A stretch of DNA of 64,000 nucleotides, taken from NCBI GenBank assembly GCA_023421795.1, contig JAEZSO010000002.1, positions 558,001 through 622,000 on the forward strand, written 5' to 3'. The notes beneath the pieces were generated by a model. That model had not been told where the DNA came from. It searched no databases and saw only the letters and a list, made by a program, of their open reading frames with translations. The position numbers and the translations under genes are program-made. Positions 31,988 to 40,470 of this stretch are shown piece by piece. How positions within the stretch are numbered: the first letter of the stretch is position 1; each line of letters opens with the position of its first letter. Source of the DNA: Cyanobacteria bacterium OH_PDB_230. Its GTDB lineage: Bacteria; Cyanobacteriota; Vampirovibrionia; Gastranaerophilales; Gastranaerophilaceae.

Positions 31988-33139
31988 TTATATTACAGAA
32001 CCATAGTAGCTTGTATTTTTATCATTAACAAAGTTTAGTTTTCCGTTAGAAAGCTTTCTTATTGTTTCTATGATTTTTGAGGTGTAATCGTCATACCTCT
32101 CGTCATCTATTTCGTTATTTTCAATCGCTGATTGTACATCGTTGAGATATTCCTGTATATAAGCCATTCTTTCTGCCGGTTTTTCATTGAACCATTCCAT
32201 AAATGTCTTGTTGGTTTTGTCGCTGTTGCACCCGGAATGCATTGCCATATAGTTATAGATGCTGTCTTTTCCGTTTAAATCACGTGCAAGCATATGGTCA
32301 GTATTCACTGTTGCATTTTTCAGGAATCTTTCTGCTATTTCCCTGTCTTTTCTTTGCTTATGTTTTTTGTCTTTACCGCTGTATTTGACAATCCAAGCGC
32401 ACTCGGCCTCATTTGAAGAGGGGAAACTTTCAGCTATTTTTATAAGCTGCTCTTTCGTTTTAGGGTTATGTATTTTTAACTTTTTGATGTCTTCTATGAA
32501 TTGTTTTCTTCTAAATGGATGTTTTATGGTTCTTTGTTGGATTTTTGTTTCGGCATTTCCAATGGTCTGATAAAGGTTGTATCTTTGGTTTTTTGGAATA
32601 CTGGTTCCTATAGCTTTCATATATTCAAGCTTCGCAAATTGAATACTTTCCAATTTAGGAAGTTCTTCGTCTCTTAATTCAATCAACAATTCGCTTAATC
32701 CAAGATCCGGATTCCTTTTTGCTTGTTTGCATATTTGTTCAAAAACGTTAGCTTCGACCTGAGTCATATATGCTTTATATTTTTTTAGTACGTTTATATA
32801 TTCGCTCTCTGGAACCGAATCTAATTCTTTTTTAAAGGTTTCTTCAAAAATTTGACGGGGCAGCATAAAATGGCCGCAGCTGGGACAAGTCAGTTTATCT
32901 ATTGTACAAACTTTGAAATTATTGGGCTTCTCATGATCAAAGGGGATTTCATTGTTGTTGTTTATCCCTGAAAAATAAGGAATAAATTGAACAGAGGAAT
33001 TGTTTTTGTTTCCCCATAAGTTGTATGAAACAACCAGAGGATCACAAGGCAAATGATTATTTTGTTTTTTATCCTGCGCAGAAAATTGGATATTTACAGG
33101 AAAGCCTACCGAACTACACTTTACACCACTTAACTTCAT
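31988..33139 (-). CDS. HNH-nuclease-like protein with a zinc-knuckle N-terminal part
   Basis: 383 residues. An N-terminal leader contains NIQFSAQ (looser form of the F-x-G/A element, Phe19). At about residue 85-95, LTCPSCGHFMLPRQ is a C-x2-C zinc site. The middle is helical. At about 295-330, TDHMLARDLNGKDSIYNYMAMHSGCNSDKTNKTF follows the beta-beta-alpha-metal pattern of HNH nucleases: Asp-His, a central Asn and a terminal Asn-x3-Lys (spacing differs slightly from N-x2-K). That makes it a candidate DNase or a domesticated relative. There is no toxin delivery or immunity gene nearby. It has no signal peptide. Function inferred from one domain only. Confidence 0.55.
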   Translation of the reverse strand: MKLSGVKCSSVGFPVNIQFSAQDKKQNNHLPCDPLVVSYNLWGNKNNSSVQFIPYFSGINNNNEIPFDHEKPNNFKVCTIDKLTCPSCGHFMLPRQIFEETFKKELDSVPESEYINVLKKYKAYMTQVEANVFEQICKQAKRNPDLGLSELLIELRDEELPKLESIQFAKLEYMKAIGTSIPKNQRYNLYQTIGNAETKIQQRTIKHPFRRKQFIEDIKKLKIHNPKTKEQLIKIAESFPSSNEAECAWIVKYSGKDKKHKQRKDREIAERFLKNATVNTDHMLARDLNGKDSIYNYMAMHSGCNSDKTNKTFMEWFNEKPAERMAYIQEYLNDVQSAIENNEIDDERYDDYTSKIIETIRKLSNGKLNFVNDKNTSYYGSVI

Positions 33140-33306
33140 ATATTCTTCTCTTTTCTCTTAATGAGATCGCATTACACTAAAATCAGACAATTAAATTTGA
33201 AATTATAGAGTTACCACATACTTGTATAACAACTATTTTTCAATTTTTTTGTTAGTTTGTAAAGAATGATAAGCGACTGTTACAAAGTTAGTTTTTGAAA
33301 GTTATT

Positions 33307-33720
33307 TTATTTTCTGAAAATCTTTTGCCCATTGAATAAAACGCGTTCTATCATGCCAAAACTTGATTCCAGCATTCTGGGCTTTTCACCTTTTTTATGG
33401 CACAAGAACATGTATGTCCAATATTTCAGCTCCCCTGGTTTTATGTCCGGGATTTTTTTATTTGTGTAGATGCCTGTTTTAAAAGGTTCCTTTATTTTGT
33501 CGGATATAAAGTCCATTTCCAGGGCGAATCCACCTTTATGTTTTCCTTTTTTAAGCTCGATAATGTCGCCTTCCGTCGCCTGTTTTATTTTAGGCTGATT
33601 AAGAAATTCCCTGAATTCATTTATTAATTTTTCAGGAAACTCTTCAGGAGTACCGGCAGGAAGGTTTTTCTGAAGGTTCGGATTTATTATTAAATTTGCT
33701 TTAAAAGAAACGTTATTCAT
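33307..33720 (-). CDS. Small lineage-specific protein with a VSFKA element
   Basis: I use the ATG at 33720 (137 residues): its product starts MNNVSFKANLIINPN, matching the leader style of its neighbours. An upstream TTG would add 20 hydrophobic residues but has no ribosome-binding site. Neither start has a clear Shine-Dalgarno sequence. The body is mixed alpha/beta (GDIIELKKGKHKGGFALEMD, ELKYWTYMFLCHKKG) with no recognisable domain and no membrane segment. Function unknown. Confidence 0.5.
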   Translation of the reverse strand: MNNVSFKANLIINPNLQKNLPAGTPEEFPEKLINEFREFLNQPKIKQATEGDIIELKKGKHKGGFALEMDFISDKIKEPFKTGIYTNKKIPDIKPGELKYWTYMFLCHKKGEKPRMLESSFGMIERVLFNGQKIFRK

Positions 33721-34017
33721 ATTTTTTTTAAGTAAAAACAAAGAATAAATTGCTTTAATTATTAAGATTAGTATAGGCAAAGAATGATTAAGAAATGTAA
33801 AATCGGATTTTTGATTGACTATTTTTTAAAAAAGTGTAAAAAATTTCTCGTTTTTTAAAAAAAATACTCTATAAAATGTGATTTTTTTTAAAAAAATACA
33901 AAGCTCTTGTAAAAATAAAGAAAAAATTGTTTTTTCGTTTTGAGCATCCATGCAACTTAATTTGTTTTTGAACTTTAACTTGTTATCATTGAGACAGTGT
34001 ATTAGAGAAGCAAAAAT

Positions 34018-35610
34018 ATGACACAGATTGCCATTCAACCCAAAATCCAACAGGATTTCACATATAAAAACAACAACAAGCAGCAAAACTTTAAAGGTAT
34101 AGGAGACGCTCTTACTTTAGGGTTGCAAGCTTGTGATCAATTCCCTATGGTTGGTGTTTCTGTTGTTGACTTGACTTCAACAATTATCCCAAGAACTCTG
34201 GTTGACGCCAAAACAGGTCCAGCTGCAGCTATGGAAACATTTAGAAGAGAATCTTCAGGTTTGGTTGTTAACTGCTTGATGCCTAGTTTCTTTGTTCTTG
34301 GAATGGCTAAATTATTGAACAAACCAATGATGAAAGCTTTCAACGATCTTGATATGTCAGGATCTTGGGCTAATCAGGATTCAATAAACAAGTTTTCAGA
34401 AATATTTTCTAAAGCGACTCCTCATAATAAAACAAAAAGCTATATTGCCAAAACACTTGCTAGTTTAGAAGGGTTTGGACACGAAGCCGACGGAGCAAAC
34501 AATTTTGTTTCATTCTCAAAGAAATTCGGCACCGAAAACTTCAAAAAAGCTATAAATATGCTTACAGAAACAATTGATAATCCGGTTCCAAACAAAGAAA
34601 CCAAGAAGGTATTGTCTGAAGTATATAAACTTATAGTCGATGAAACAAAAGCTGCAGAGGTTATTCGTTTCAAAGGAGATGCAAAAGCATTTTCTTCAGG
34701 GCTTTCTGATATATTAAGAGACAGTGTGGATTTAGGCAGAAAATTTGTACATAAAAAAGAAGTTACAGCAAATTTAGATGGATTTAAAAAAGCCGCAACA
34801 AAAATGGTTAACACAAAAAGTGTGTTGGGACTTGCCGTTGTATTCCCTATTGCCATTTCTATGCAGGCAATCAACAGATATTTAACAAGAAAAAAATATA
34901 ACGTAAAAGGCGCTCCAATCTATAAAGATTTTGGAAAAAACAAAGAACAAAAAGAAATGACTCCTCAAGAGAAGAGTAAATTCTTTGCATACAAATGCCT
35001 TGCTGCTGCTGGAATGGTTGGTTTGGCTGTCACCTCTATGATGAAAAAACCTAGTATGAAGATGTTCCAATTCAAAGGAATGTTCCCTACCGTGGATCAA
35101 TGCCGTTGGATTGCGACAGCAACTATCGCAAGCAGATTTTTTGCCGCAGAGGATAAAAACGAACTTAGAGAATCTGTGGTAAGAGATACGACTTGTTTTG
35201 CAGGCTTATATTTCTTGGGAGATTATGTTGCAAAAGCAGCAGCTACTCTGATAGAAAAGGTTAAACCTGACGTGAAATTGATAAACAGGCTGAAAGCGGA
35301 TGTTAAAACAGATAATATCCCAAAAAGACTGTGGAACTGGGTATCTAACTACAAATTAAAATCCTTTGATGAAGTTGCTACGAAGGAAGCTAAAAACTTT
35401 AGATCTGTTTGCCAGCTTGCGAATATAGGATTTGCTATTGCAGTTCTTGGAGTACTGTTGCCGGTATACAACAGAAAAGTAACAGACAAAAAGGTAGCTA
35501 AAGAGCAGGCAGCTGAGCTTGAAGCAAAAAAAGCCCAAAAACCTGTTTCCGGCATGTTGTTTGAGGACATTCCAAAAGCATTCACAGGATTTGAAAAATA
35601 TACGAAATAG
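34018..35610 (+). CDS. Large hydrophobic lineage-specific protein with an NFKG element (paralogue of the protein at 20808)
   Basis: 530 residues. The leader (MTQIAIQPKIQQDF...) ends in QQNFKGIG (Phe25). Conserved blocks shared with the 542-residue protein include FPMVGVSVVDLTSTIIPRTL, FRRESSGLVV, QAINRYLTRK and RFFAAEDKNELRESVVRD. Hydrophobic stretches (FFVLGMAKLL, VLGLAVVFPIAIS, YKCLAAAGMVGLAVTSM, IGFAIAVLGVLLPVY) suggest several membrane passes. A family of at least two in 14 kb suggests a lineage expansion. The gene has its own terminator and no partners. Function unknown. Confidence 0.7.
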   Translation: MTQIAIQPKIQQDFTYKNNNKQQNFKGIGDALTLGLQACDQFPMVGVSVVDLTSTIIPRTLVDAKTGPAAAMETFRRESSGLVVNCLMPSFFVLGMAKLLNKPMMKAFNDLDMSGSWANQDSINKFSEIFSKATPHNKTKSYIAKTLASLEGFGHEADGANNFVSFSKKFGTENFKKAINMLTETIDNPVPNKETKKVLSEVYKLIVDETKAAEVIRFKGDAKAFSSGLSDILRDSVDLGRKFVHKKEVTANLDGFKKAATKMVNTKSVLGLAVVFPIAISMQAINRYLTRKKYNVKGAPIYKDFGKNKEQKEMTPQEKSKFFAYKCLAAAGMVGLAVTSMMKKPSMKMFQFKGMFPTVDQCRWIATATIASRFFAAEDKNELRESVVRDTTCFAGLYFLGDYVAKAAATLIEKVKPDVKLINRLKADVKTDNIPKRLWNWVSNYKLKSFDEVATKEAKNFRSVCQLANIGFAIAVLGVLLPVYNRKVTDKKVAKEQAAELEAKKAQKPVSGMLFEDIPKAFTGFEKYTK

Positions 35611-35646
35611 TAAACACAATAAATAATCTAATTAGATTTATGTAAG

Positions 35647-35680
35647 ACAGAGAGGTTTTTAAAATTTCTCTGTTTTTTAT
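35647..35680 (+). terminator. Intrinsic terminator after the 530-residue gene
   Basis: ACAGAGA (35647-35653), a 13-base loop and TCTCTGT (35667-35673) followed by TTTTT. Confidence 0.8.
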
Positions 35681-35765
35681 TTTGTCTTAAATCGCATATA
35701 AATGTTTACTTAAATCATAAAATGTTGTATTGTTTGGATATTAGTTATACCAAGAGGAGAGTTGG

Positions 35766-36461
35766 ATGAAAAAGTTGTTAAGCTGCATGGCTATTGCGTT
35801 TTTATTCCATGCATCGGTTGTTTTTGCTTCAGAAGTTGATTTGACTAAAGATGGTCAGATGCAAAAGTACATAAGCAATATCGGTTTTCATATCCTTAAT
35901 TCAAATAGAATCGAAAAGAAAATGTCCTTTTATTATAGACAGGACAGCAAGAATATTAACGCCACAGCCTCTTGTAGAGACAGAAGTATAGTCTTTCACA
36001 GGGGATTGGCTGTGTATTTGGATAGTGAAGATGAATTCGCCGCTGTCTTAGCGCATGAAATATCCCATGGTGTCGATTTTTACGATGGAATCTTTAGAGG
36101 ATATTTTTCTGGTCTTACGAATTATATAGAGCCAAGGAAATATGAAAGAAAAGCCGACAAAAGAGCTATTGATTATATGGTTCAAGCGGGTTATAACCCG
36201 GTTGCCCTTATTGTTGTTATGAATAAAACGATGCCGCAGGAAAGATATGAGATTTTTTCTACGCATCCTTTGACTTCAAGAAGGATGATGTATGTATATG
36301 AATATATTTACAATAAATATCCCGAGTACTTGGCTAACAATGTTTATAAAAATAATGTTTATTATCAGAACTTTTTATTGACTTCAAGAGTAAACAGGCA
36401 AAAATTCCAAAAAAGTATAGAAAATCCGACTAAACGTAATAAAACCGTACAATATTTGTAA
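35766..36461 (+). CDS. M48-type zinc metalloprotease, exported
   Basis: 231 residues. A signal peptide (LLSCMAIAFLFHASVVFAS) ends near residue 22. The zinc motif HEISH lies in FAAVLAHEISHGVDF; the third ligand is likely the Glu of PRKYERKADKRAID, and HPLTSRRMMYV is the conserved segment after the catalytic core of M48 (BepA/LoiP-like) proteases. Such proteases degrade misfolded outer-membrane or periplasmic proteins. It lacks TPR repeats and membrane spans, so it is a soluble periplasmic form. It lies 10 bp before the next exported protein, probably in an operon with it. Confidence 0.85.
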   Translation: MKKLLSCMAIAFLFHASVVFASEVDLTKDGQMQKYISNIGFHILNSNRIEKKMSFYYRQDSKNINATASCRDRSIVFHRGLAVYLDSEDEFAAVLAHEISHGVDFYDGIFRGYFSGLTNYIEPRKYERKADKRAIDYMVQAGYNPVALIVVMNKTMPQERYEIFSTHPLTSRRMMYVYEYIYNKYPEYLANNVYKNNVYYQNFLLTSRVNRQKFQKSIENPTKRNKTVQYL

Positions 36462-36471
36462 GGCAGTTTCA

Positions 36472-37239
36472 ATGAAAAGAATAATTATTGCTGTTATTTC
36501 TATTCAATTGCTCGGATTGCCTGTTTTTTCTTCAGGAATTATAGAGGATTCATTTGCGGAAAAGTCTTTACAAGGAAAATCCGTTGAATTTTATAAACCT
36601 CCAAAAGAAGAAATAAAAGATGAGTTGGTTGATAAATATTTGAAAAATTTAGAGATTGTCAAAATAGAAACGGTTAAAATAGAAGACGATTTTCTGATTA
36701 AACAGCTTTCTGATCATGTAATACTAAATGGGATTACCGCAACGGATGATTTTGACGCTCAACCGTTTAAGGCCAATATAAAATACCAAGATAAGCAATT
36801 AAGCTATGATTTTGAATCAATAAAACAAATTCCCGTAAAAATATCCATTCTAAAAGGTATTACCACCAGAACAAATCTAAGAGAAGGCGAAGAACTTAGT
36901 TTTCAATGTCTGAGTGATGTTCATTTAGGGGATAATCTCGACATAAAAAAAGGTTCAATAGTAAAGGCGAGGCTTGAAACAGTTTCCAAAAATTCGGCAA
37001 ACGGGGTTCCTGCTGATATCATAATTGGTAATTTCAAAACTACAGCCCAAAATGATAAAGAAATATTGTTGGACGGGAATATCCGCAAAATAGGTGCAAA
37101 CAGGGCTTTGTGGGTGTACCCTTCAGCTCAGGTTTTAAGTACTTTTTTCCTTGTCGGGTATTTGCTTTTCGCGATAAGAGGCGGGCATGCCAAAATCAAA
37201 CCCAAAGATGTTTATGAGATTTATTACATGCCAAATTAA
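36472..37239 (+). CDS. Exported protein with a C-terminal membrane segment, unknown function
   Basis: 255 residues. A signal peptide (IIIAVISIQLLGLPVFS) is followed by a polar, mostly beta domain. The central segment ILKGITTRTNLREGEELSFQCLSDVHLG, then KKGSIVKARLETVSKN, has the look of a small beta domain that appears in looser form (VIPAGTVLPVVMRSTLSS) in the SLH protein at 40471. A hydrophobic segment at ~222-238 (VLSTFFLVGYLLFAI) is followed by a short basic tail, so it may be anchored in the inner membrane. It follows the M48 protease by 10 bp and ends at a terminator. Confidence 0.55.
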   Translation: MKRIIIAVISIQLLGLPVFSSGIIEDSFAEKSLQGKSVEFYKPPKEEIKDELVDKYLKNLEIVKIETVKIEDDFLIKQLSDHVILNGITATDDFDAQPFKANIKYQDKQLSYDFESIKQIPVKISILKGITTRTNLREGEELSFQCLSDVHLGDNLDIKKGSIVKARLETVSKNSANGVPADIIIGNFKTTAQNDKEILLDGNIRKIGANRALWVYPSAQVLSTFFLVGYLLFAIRGGHAKIKPKDVYEIYYMPN

Positions 37240-37247
37240 AATATGAA

Positions 37248-37277
37248 AAAGGGTGATTTTGAGAATCACCCTTTGTT
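37248..37277. terminator. Terminator between convergent genes
   Basis: AAAGGGTGATT (37248-37258) pairs with AATCACCCTTT (37264-37274) over a 5-base loop, with A-rich and T-rich flanks. It follows the gene at 36472 and faces the TolC fusion gene. Confidence 0.85.
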
Positions 37278-37324
37278 TCATTAACACTAGAGACCATTGT
37301 TAAGCGAGATTTAGACCGCTTTTA

Positions 37325-39739
37325 TTATAATCTGATATCTTGCATTTCAACAAGATTTGTTTTAACTTTTTCAATCCAAGCTTTTGCTTCAGGATCTGCT
37401 TTTGCCCAGTTAACAGAACATAATGCTCTTTGTACCCAGACTAGCTGCTTAAAGAATTCATACTGAGAGTTTGATGCTTTTAGTTTGGAATCTAAATATG
37501 CATGTTGAGCATCAATCATCTGTGCGATAGGTGCTTTGCCTTTCAAGTACATTTCTTTTACAGTGAAGTAGTTTTCTTGTGCCGCATAAGTGGCTTTATA
37601 GTTTTTCTCTATACTGAAGTATGACGATAAAGCTTTATTGATTACGCTTCTTACATGTTCTTCGATTAAGATAGATACTTCATCTTGATAAGCTTTAAGC
37701 TCGGCTTTTTCCGCTCTTATTCTTTGGATTTCAGCAATTTTTGTACCGCCTTCTATCGGTTTCCATTGAGCAAATATCCCTAATCTACCGAATGTAGGGT
37801 TTGCAGAAGGCAGGGTTAAAGGAACTATTCCAGAAGTGTATCTTAAATCCCTAACAGGAAGTGTTGTAGGACTTGTGAATTCCCTTCCGAACAATGATGT
37901 GTAATCTAACGTAAGTTTAGCGTCCGGTAAAATGAACTTTTGATAGTACATTTTTTCTTCGTAGTCTTTCATTTTGATAGCTGCTTTTAGTTTTGCCATC
38001 TCAGGCGCAACATTGATTGCTTCTTCTACAAGCATTTTTGTGAAGTTTTCAAGCGCTTCAGGTGTTCTTACATAGTCTATTACGTGTATGTCGCTTGTGT
38101 AGAATGCAGGATCTGTTGCTTTCAGTTCCGCTAGGTTGAATGTTTGATTTTGTGGTCTATTCAATATTTTGCTTATTGCAAGCTTGACGTTTTTATAGTC
38201 TGCTTCCATTTCAAGAAGATTTTGTTCGTTTATGCTTAGTTGGCTTGCCCATCTCAAACTTTCTTCTCGTCCGCAGTAACCCATTTTTTCTCTAACTCTT
38301 GCCATAGCAAGCGTTTCTCTGGATTCTTTTACATATTCTTTTTGGTTTTTTATTGCATTTTCAAGCATTAAAGTTTGAATATACAGAAGGGCAATATCAA
38401 TACCCATGTTTTGCTCTGTAAGAGTCTGTTCTGCTTTTTGGAAATTAACCTGTTTATTTTTGACCAATATATTTGTAACCAATGCAGGAGAATAGATAAC
38501 TTGTTCCATTCCTAGTTGGAAAATTCCTGTTTTCTCCGGAGTTGTAAGTTTTGCGGATTCAGCAAAGTCGTGGCTGTAATTTTGCATCCCTATAGTTACG
38601 CCCATTGATGGCAGATATTTTAGAGAAGCGCTTAATGCCGCTTTTTTCGCTGCTTTTACAAGGTATCTTTTTCTTATGATATCAAGGTTTTGCTTTTCTA
38701 AAGTGTCAAAAACCGCTGCCAAGTTATATTGTGCCGGCTGTTTTTTGGAAATTACTTCAGCATTGTTCAACAGCCTTAAATGAGGCATGTATCCTATCGC
38801 TTCAGCGGTATCTGAGTTTATGGACAATATTTCATCTTCATAGAATCTGACTTTTTCCACGGCGCTTTTTTCACCTTTTAATACCCCTTGGATATTGAAA
38901 GAAGTTGCTTCGGCAAGTTTTCTGTCTAAATCAAGGGCGCCAGAGCCAAGGAGTGCGCCTAGTTCGACATCTTCTTTACCTACTGATGAAAATGTTCTTA
39001 TTTTTTTTGCGTTTAATTTTTCAAACAATGTTCTTTTTTGATCATTGGATAGGTTATACAAAGGAGTTATGAATACAGCATCAACTTCTGATGGCAATTT
39101 TGCAATTACACTGTCAATGTCTCCGTTTACGGGGATTGTTACGTAATTAATGTTCTTGCTGGAGAATTTTGGAGCAAGAAATTTGTCCCAATCTTTTTGA
39201 GTCTTGTAATATCCTTCGTTTATCAATATCGCGACTTTATTGAAATTAGTAAGTCTTTTAAAAAGTTCTACTTTTTGAGTTGCCTGTTGTACCGGGTTGA
39301 AGAAGCCTTCCCCTAAGTCTCTTAGGCCATATTGATCAATCGTAACAACAAATTTTTGTTTGTTTTTTGCGTCAGTTAAATATTTAGACGATAAGTAACC
39401 TAAAGAAATAACCATTGTAGCTTTTGAATTAAGTGCCTTATCGCATACTCTTTTGATTCCTTCAGGGGTCCAATCACCGACAAAAATCATATCATTTGGA
39501 AAAGCCGCGCTGTAATCTTCCGCAACTGATTTTGTGATGCTTTTGTGGAACTGCTTTAGTACCACTTCGTTTTTGTCTGAAGGACCATCGAAAATAAAAG
39601 CAAATTTAATTGCTTGTTTGTTTGAATTAACGCCACTTTGTAGCATAATTTTGGATGCAGCTGCGTTTGCTATGAGGTTCGCTCCTGAAAAATTCCACAG
39701 TAATAGAACACATAACAACACACTAATGTTTTTTTTCAT
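37325..39739 (-). CDS. Fusion of a periplasmic substrate-binding-like domain with a TolC-type outer-membrane efflux protein
   Basis: 804 residues. A signal peptide comes first. Residues ~45-335 look like the type-1 periplasmic binding fold of ABC_sub_bind proteins: AIKFAFIFDGPSD, ATMVISLGYLSSKYL, VAILINEGYYKTQKDWDKF, VDAVFITPLYNLS and GALLGSGALDLDRKLAE. Residues ~360-800 are an outer-membrane efflux protein (TolC/OEP): repeated long coiled-coil helices (LALLYIQTLMLENAIKNQK, LSINEQNLLEMEADYKNVK, YLKGKAPIAQMIDAQHAYLDSKL) with barrel strands between. TolC itself is ~470 residues. Fusion of a binding domain to the export channel is unusual. No inner-membrane pump is adjacent. Confidence 0.8.
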   Translation of the reverse strand: MKKNISVLLCVLLLWNFSGANLIANAAASKIMLQSGVNSNKQAIKFAFIFDGPSDKNEVVLKQFHKSITKSVAEDYSAAFPNDMIFVGDWTPEGIKRVCDKALNSKATMVISLGYLSSKYLTDAKNKQKFVVTIDQYGLRDLGEGFFNPVQQATQKVELFKRLTNFNKVAILINEGYYKTQKDWDKFLAPKFSSKNINYVTIPVNGDIDSVIAKLPSEVDAVFITPLYNLSNDQKRTLFEKLNAKKIRTFSSVGKEDVELGALLGSGALDLDRKLAEATSFNIQGVLKGEKSAVEKVRFYEDEILSINSDTAEAIGYMPHLRLLNNAEVISKKQPAQYNLAAVFDTLEKQNLDIIRKRYLVKAAKKAALSASLKYLPSMGVTIGMQNYSHDFAESAKLTTPEKTGIFQLGMEQVIYSPALVTNILVKNKQVNFQKAEQTLTEQNMGIDIALLYIQTLMLENAIKNQKEYVKESRETLAMARVREKMGYCGREESLRWASQLSINEQNLLEMEADYKNVKLAISKILNRPQNQTFNLAELKATDPAFYTSDIHVIDYVRTPEALENFTKMLVEEAINVAPEMAKLKAAIKMKDYEEKMYYQKFILPDAKLTLDYTSLFGREFTSPTTLPVRDLRYTSGIVPLTLPSANPTFGRLGIFAQWKPIEGGTKIAEIQRIRAEKAELKAYQDEVSILIEEHVRSVINKALSSYFSIEKNYKATYAAQENYFTVKEMYLKGKAPIAQMIDAQHAYLDSKLKASNSQYEFFKQLVWVQRALCSVNWAKADPEAKAWIEKVKTNLVEMQDIRL

Positions 39740-40038
39740 TTCTATAACTCCCTAACTAATACATATTCTCCCCAAACCTTAAGATTTGGCATAAAGTTTA
39801 TTATCGATAAAGTTAAAAAAATTGCAATATATTAATATTTAACTGTTACAATGAGAAATCAGATATTATAATTTTAATTTATCTTAATAAAGATAATTCA
39901 GCTAAATTACAATAATAACAGCGATTTGAGTTTTTACTAGCAAAAAAAAAATGGTTTAGGTTTTAGTACATAAGGTTAATTGTCTAAAATTATATATACG
40001 TATATAATTATATAGACTTAAGAAAGAGAGTAAATCTG
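39740..40038. other. AT-rich intergenic region between divergent envelope genes
   Basis: 299 bp with no gene. TATATATACGTATATA (39993-40008) is a self-complementary AT stretch next to a probable promoter for the gene at 40039. The left end must hold the promoter of the TolC-type gene. Nothing else is supportable. Confidence 0.4.
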
Positions 40039-40380
40039 GTGGTGGACAATCGTTCTGCAGGTGTTTTTGGTATAGGTGGTGCCCTGAATTTTAAAAGCGG
40101 GGACATCTCAGGTACTGCTGCCAAAACGTCTGACGATAAGATGGGGCAAGGTACAGAGTATTTTGCTACAGAACAGGCAGAAGAACAAGATAACTTCAAC
40201 AAAAATCCTTACACGGATAGAAGCGCTCAGCTCAGTGCTACTTTGAACTCTCTGGCGTTAATCAATGTCGCAAGCGTGATAAAAAGAACAAAACGCTCAC
40301 GAGTGTTGGATGAACAAGAAGATATAAAAGAACAGAATAAAAAAGAAGAAAAAGAAAATTCTGAATCTAAAGAAGATTAG
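40039..40380 (+). CDS. Small polar protein, unknown function
   Basis: 113 residues from a GTG start with GAGAG about 8 nt upstream. The N-terminal part is Gly-rich and includes LNFKSGDISG. The C-terminal third is extremely charged (KEQNKKEEKENSESKED), suggesting disorder. No signal peptide or membrane segment. It precedes the SLH-protein gene by 90 bp on the same strand. Not recognised. Confidence 0.5.
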   Translation: MVDNRSAGVFGIGGALNFKSGDISGTAAKTSDDKMGQGTEYFATEQAEEQDNFNKNPYTDRSAQLSATLNSLALINVASVIKRTKRSRVLDEQEDIKEQNKKEEKENSESKED

Positions 40381-40470
40381 TGTTGTTTGGTTTATAAATT
40401 GATTTAAATGCAACTATCAAGTACAATAAGATAGTTGTGTATTAATGTATATTCAGGTAGGGAGAGGAAT

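Noticed and set aside
39993..40008. Self-complementary TATATATACGTATATA as an operator
   Set aside because: Simple AT alternation in an AT-rich intergenic region; no second copy and no adjacent regulator.
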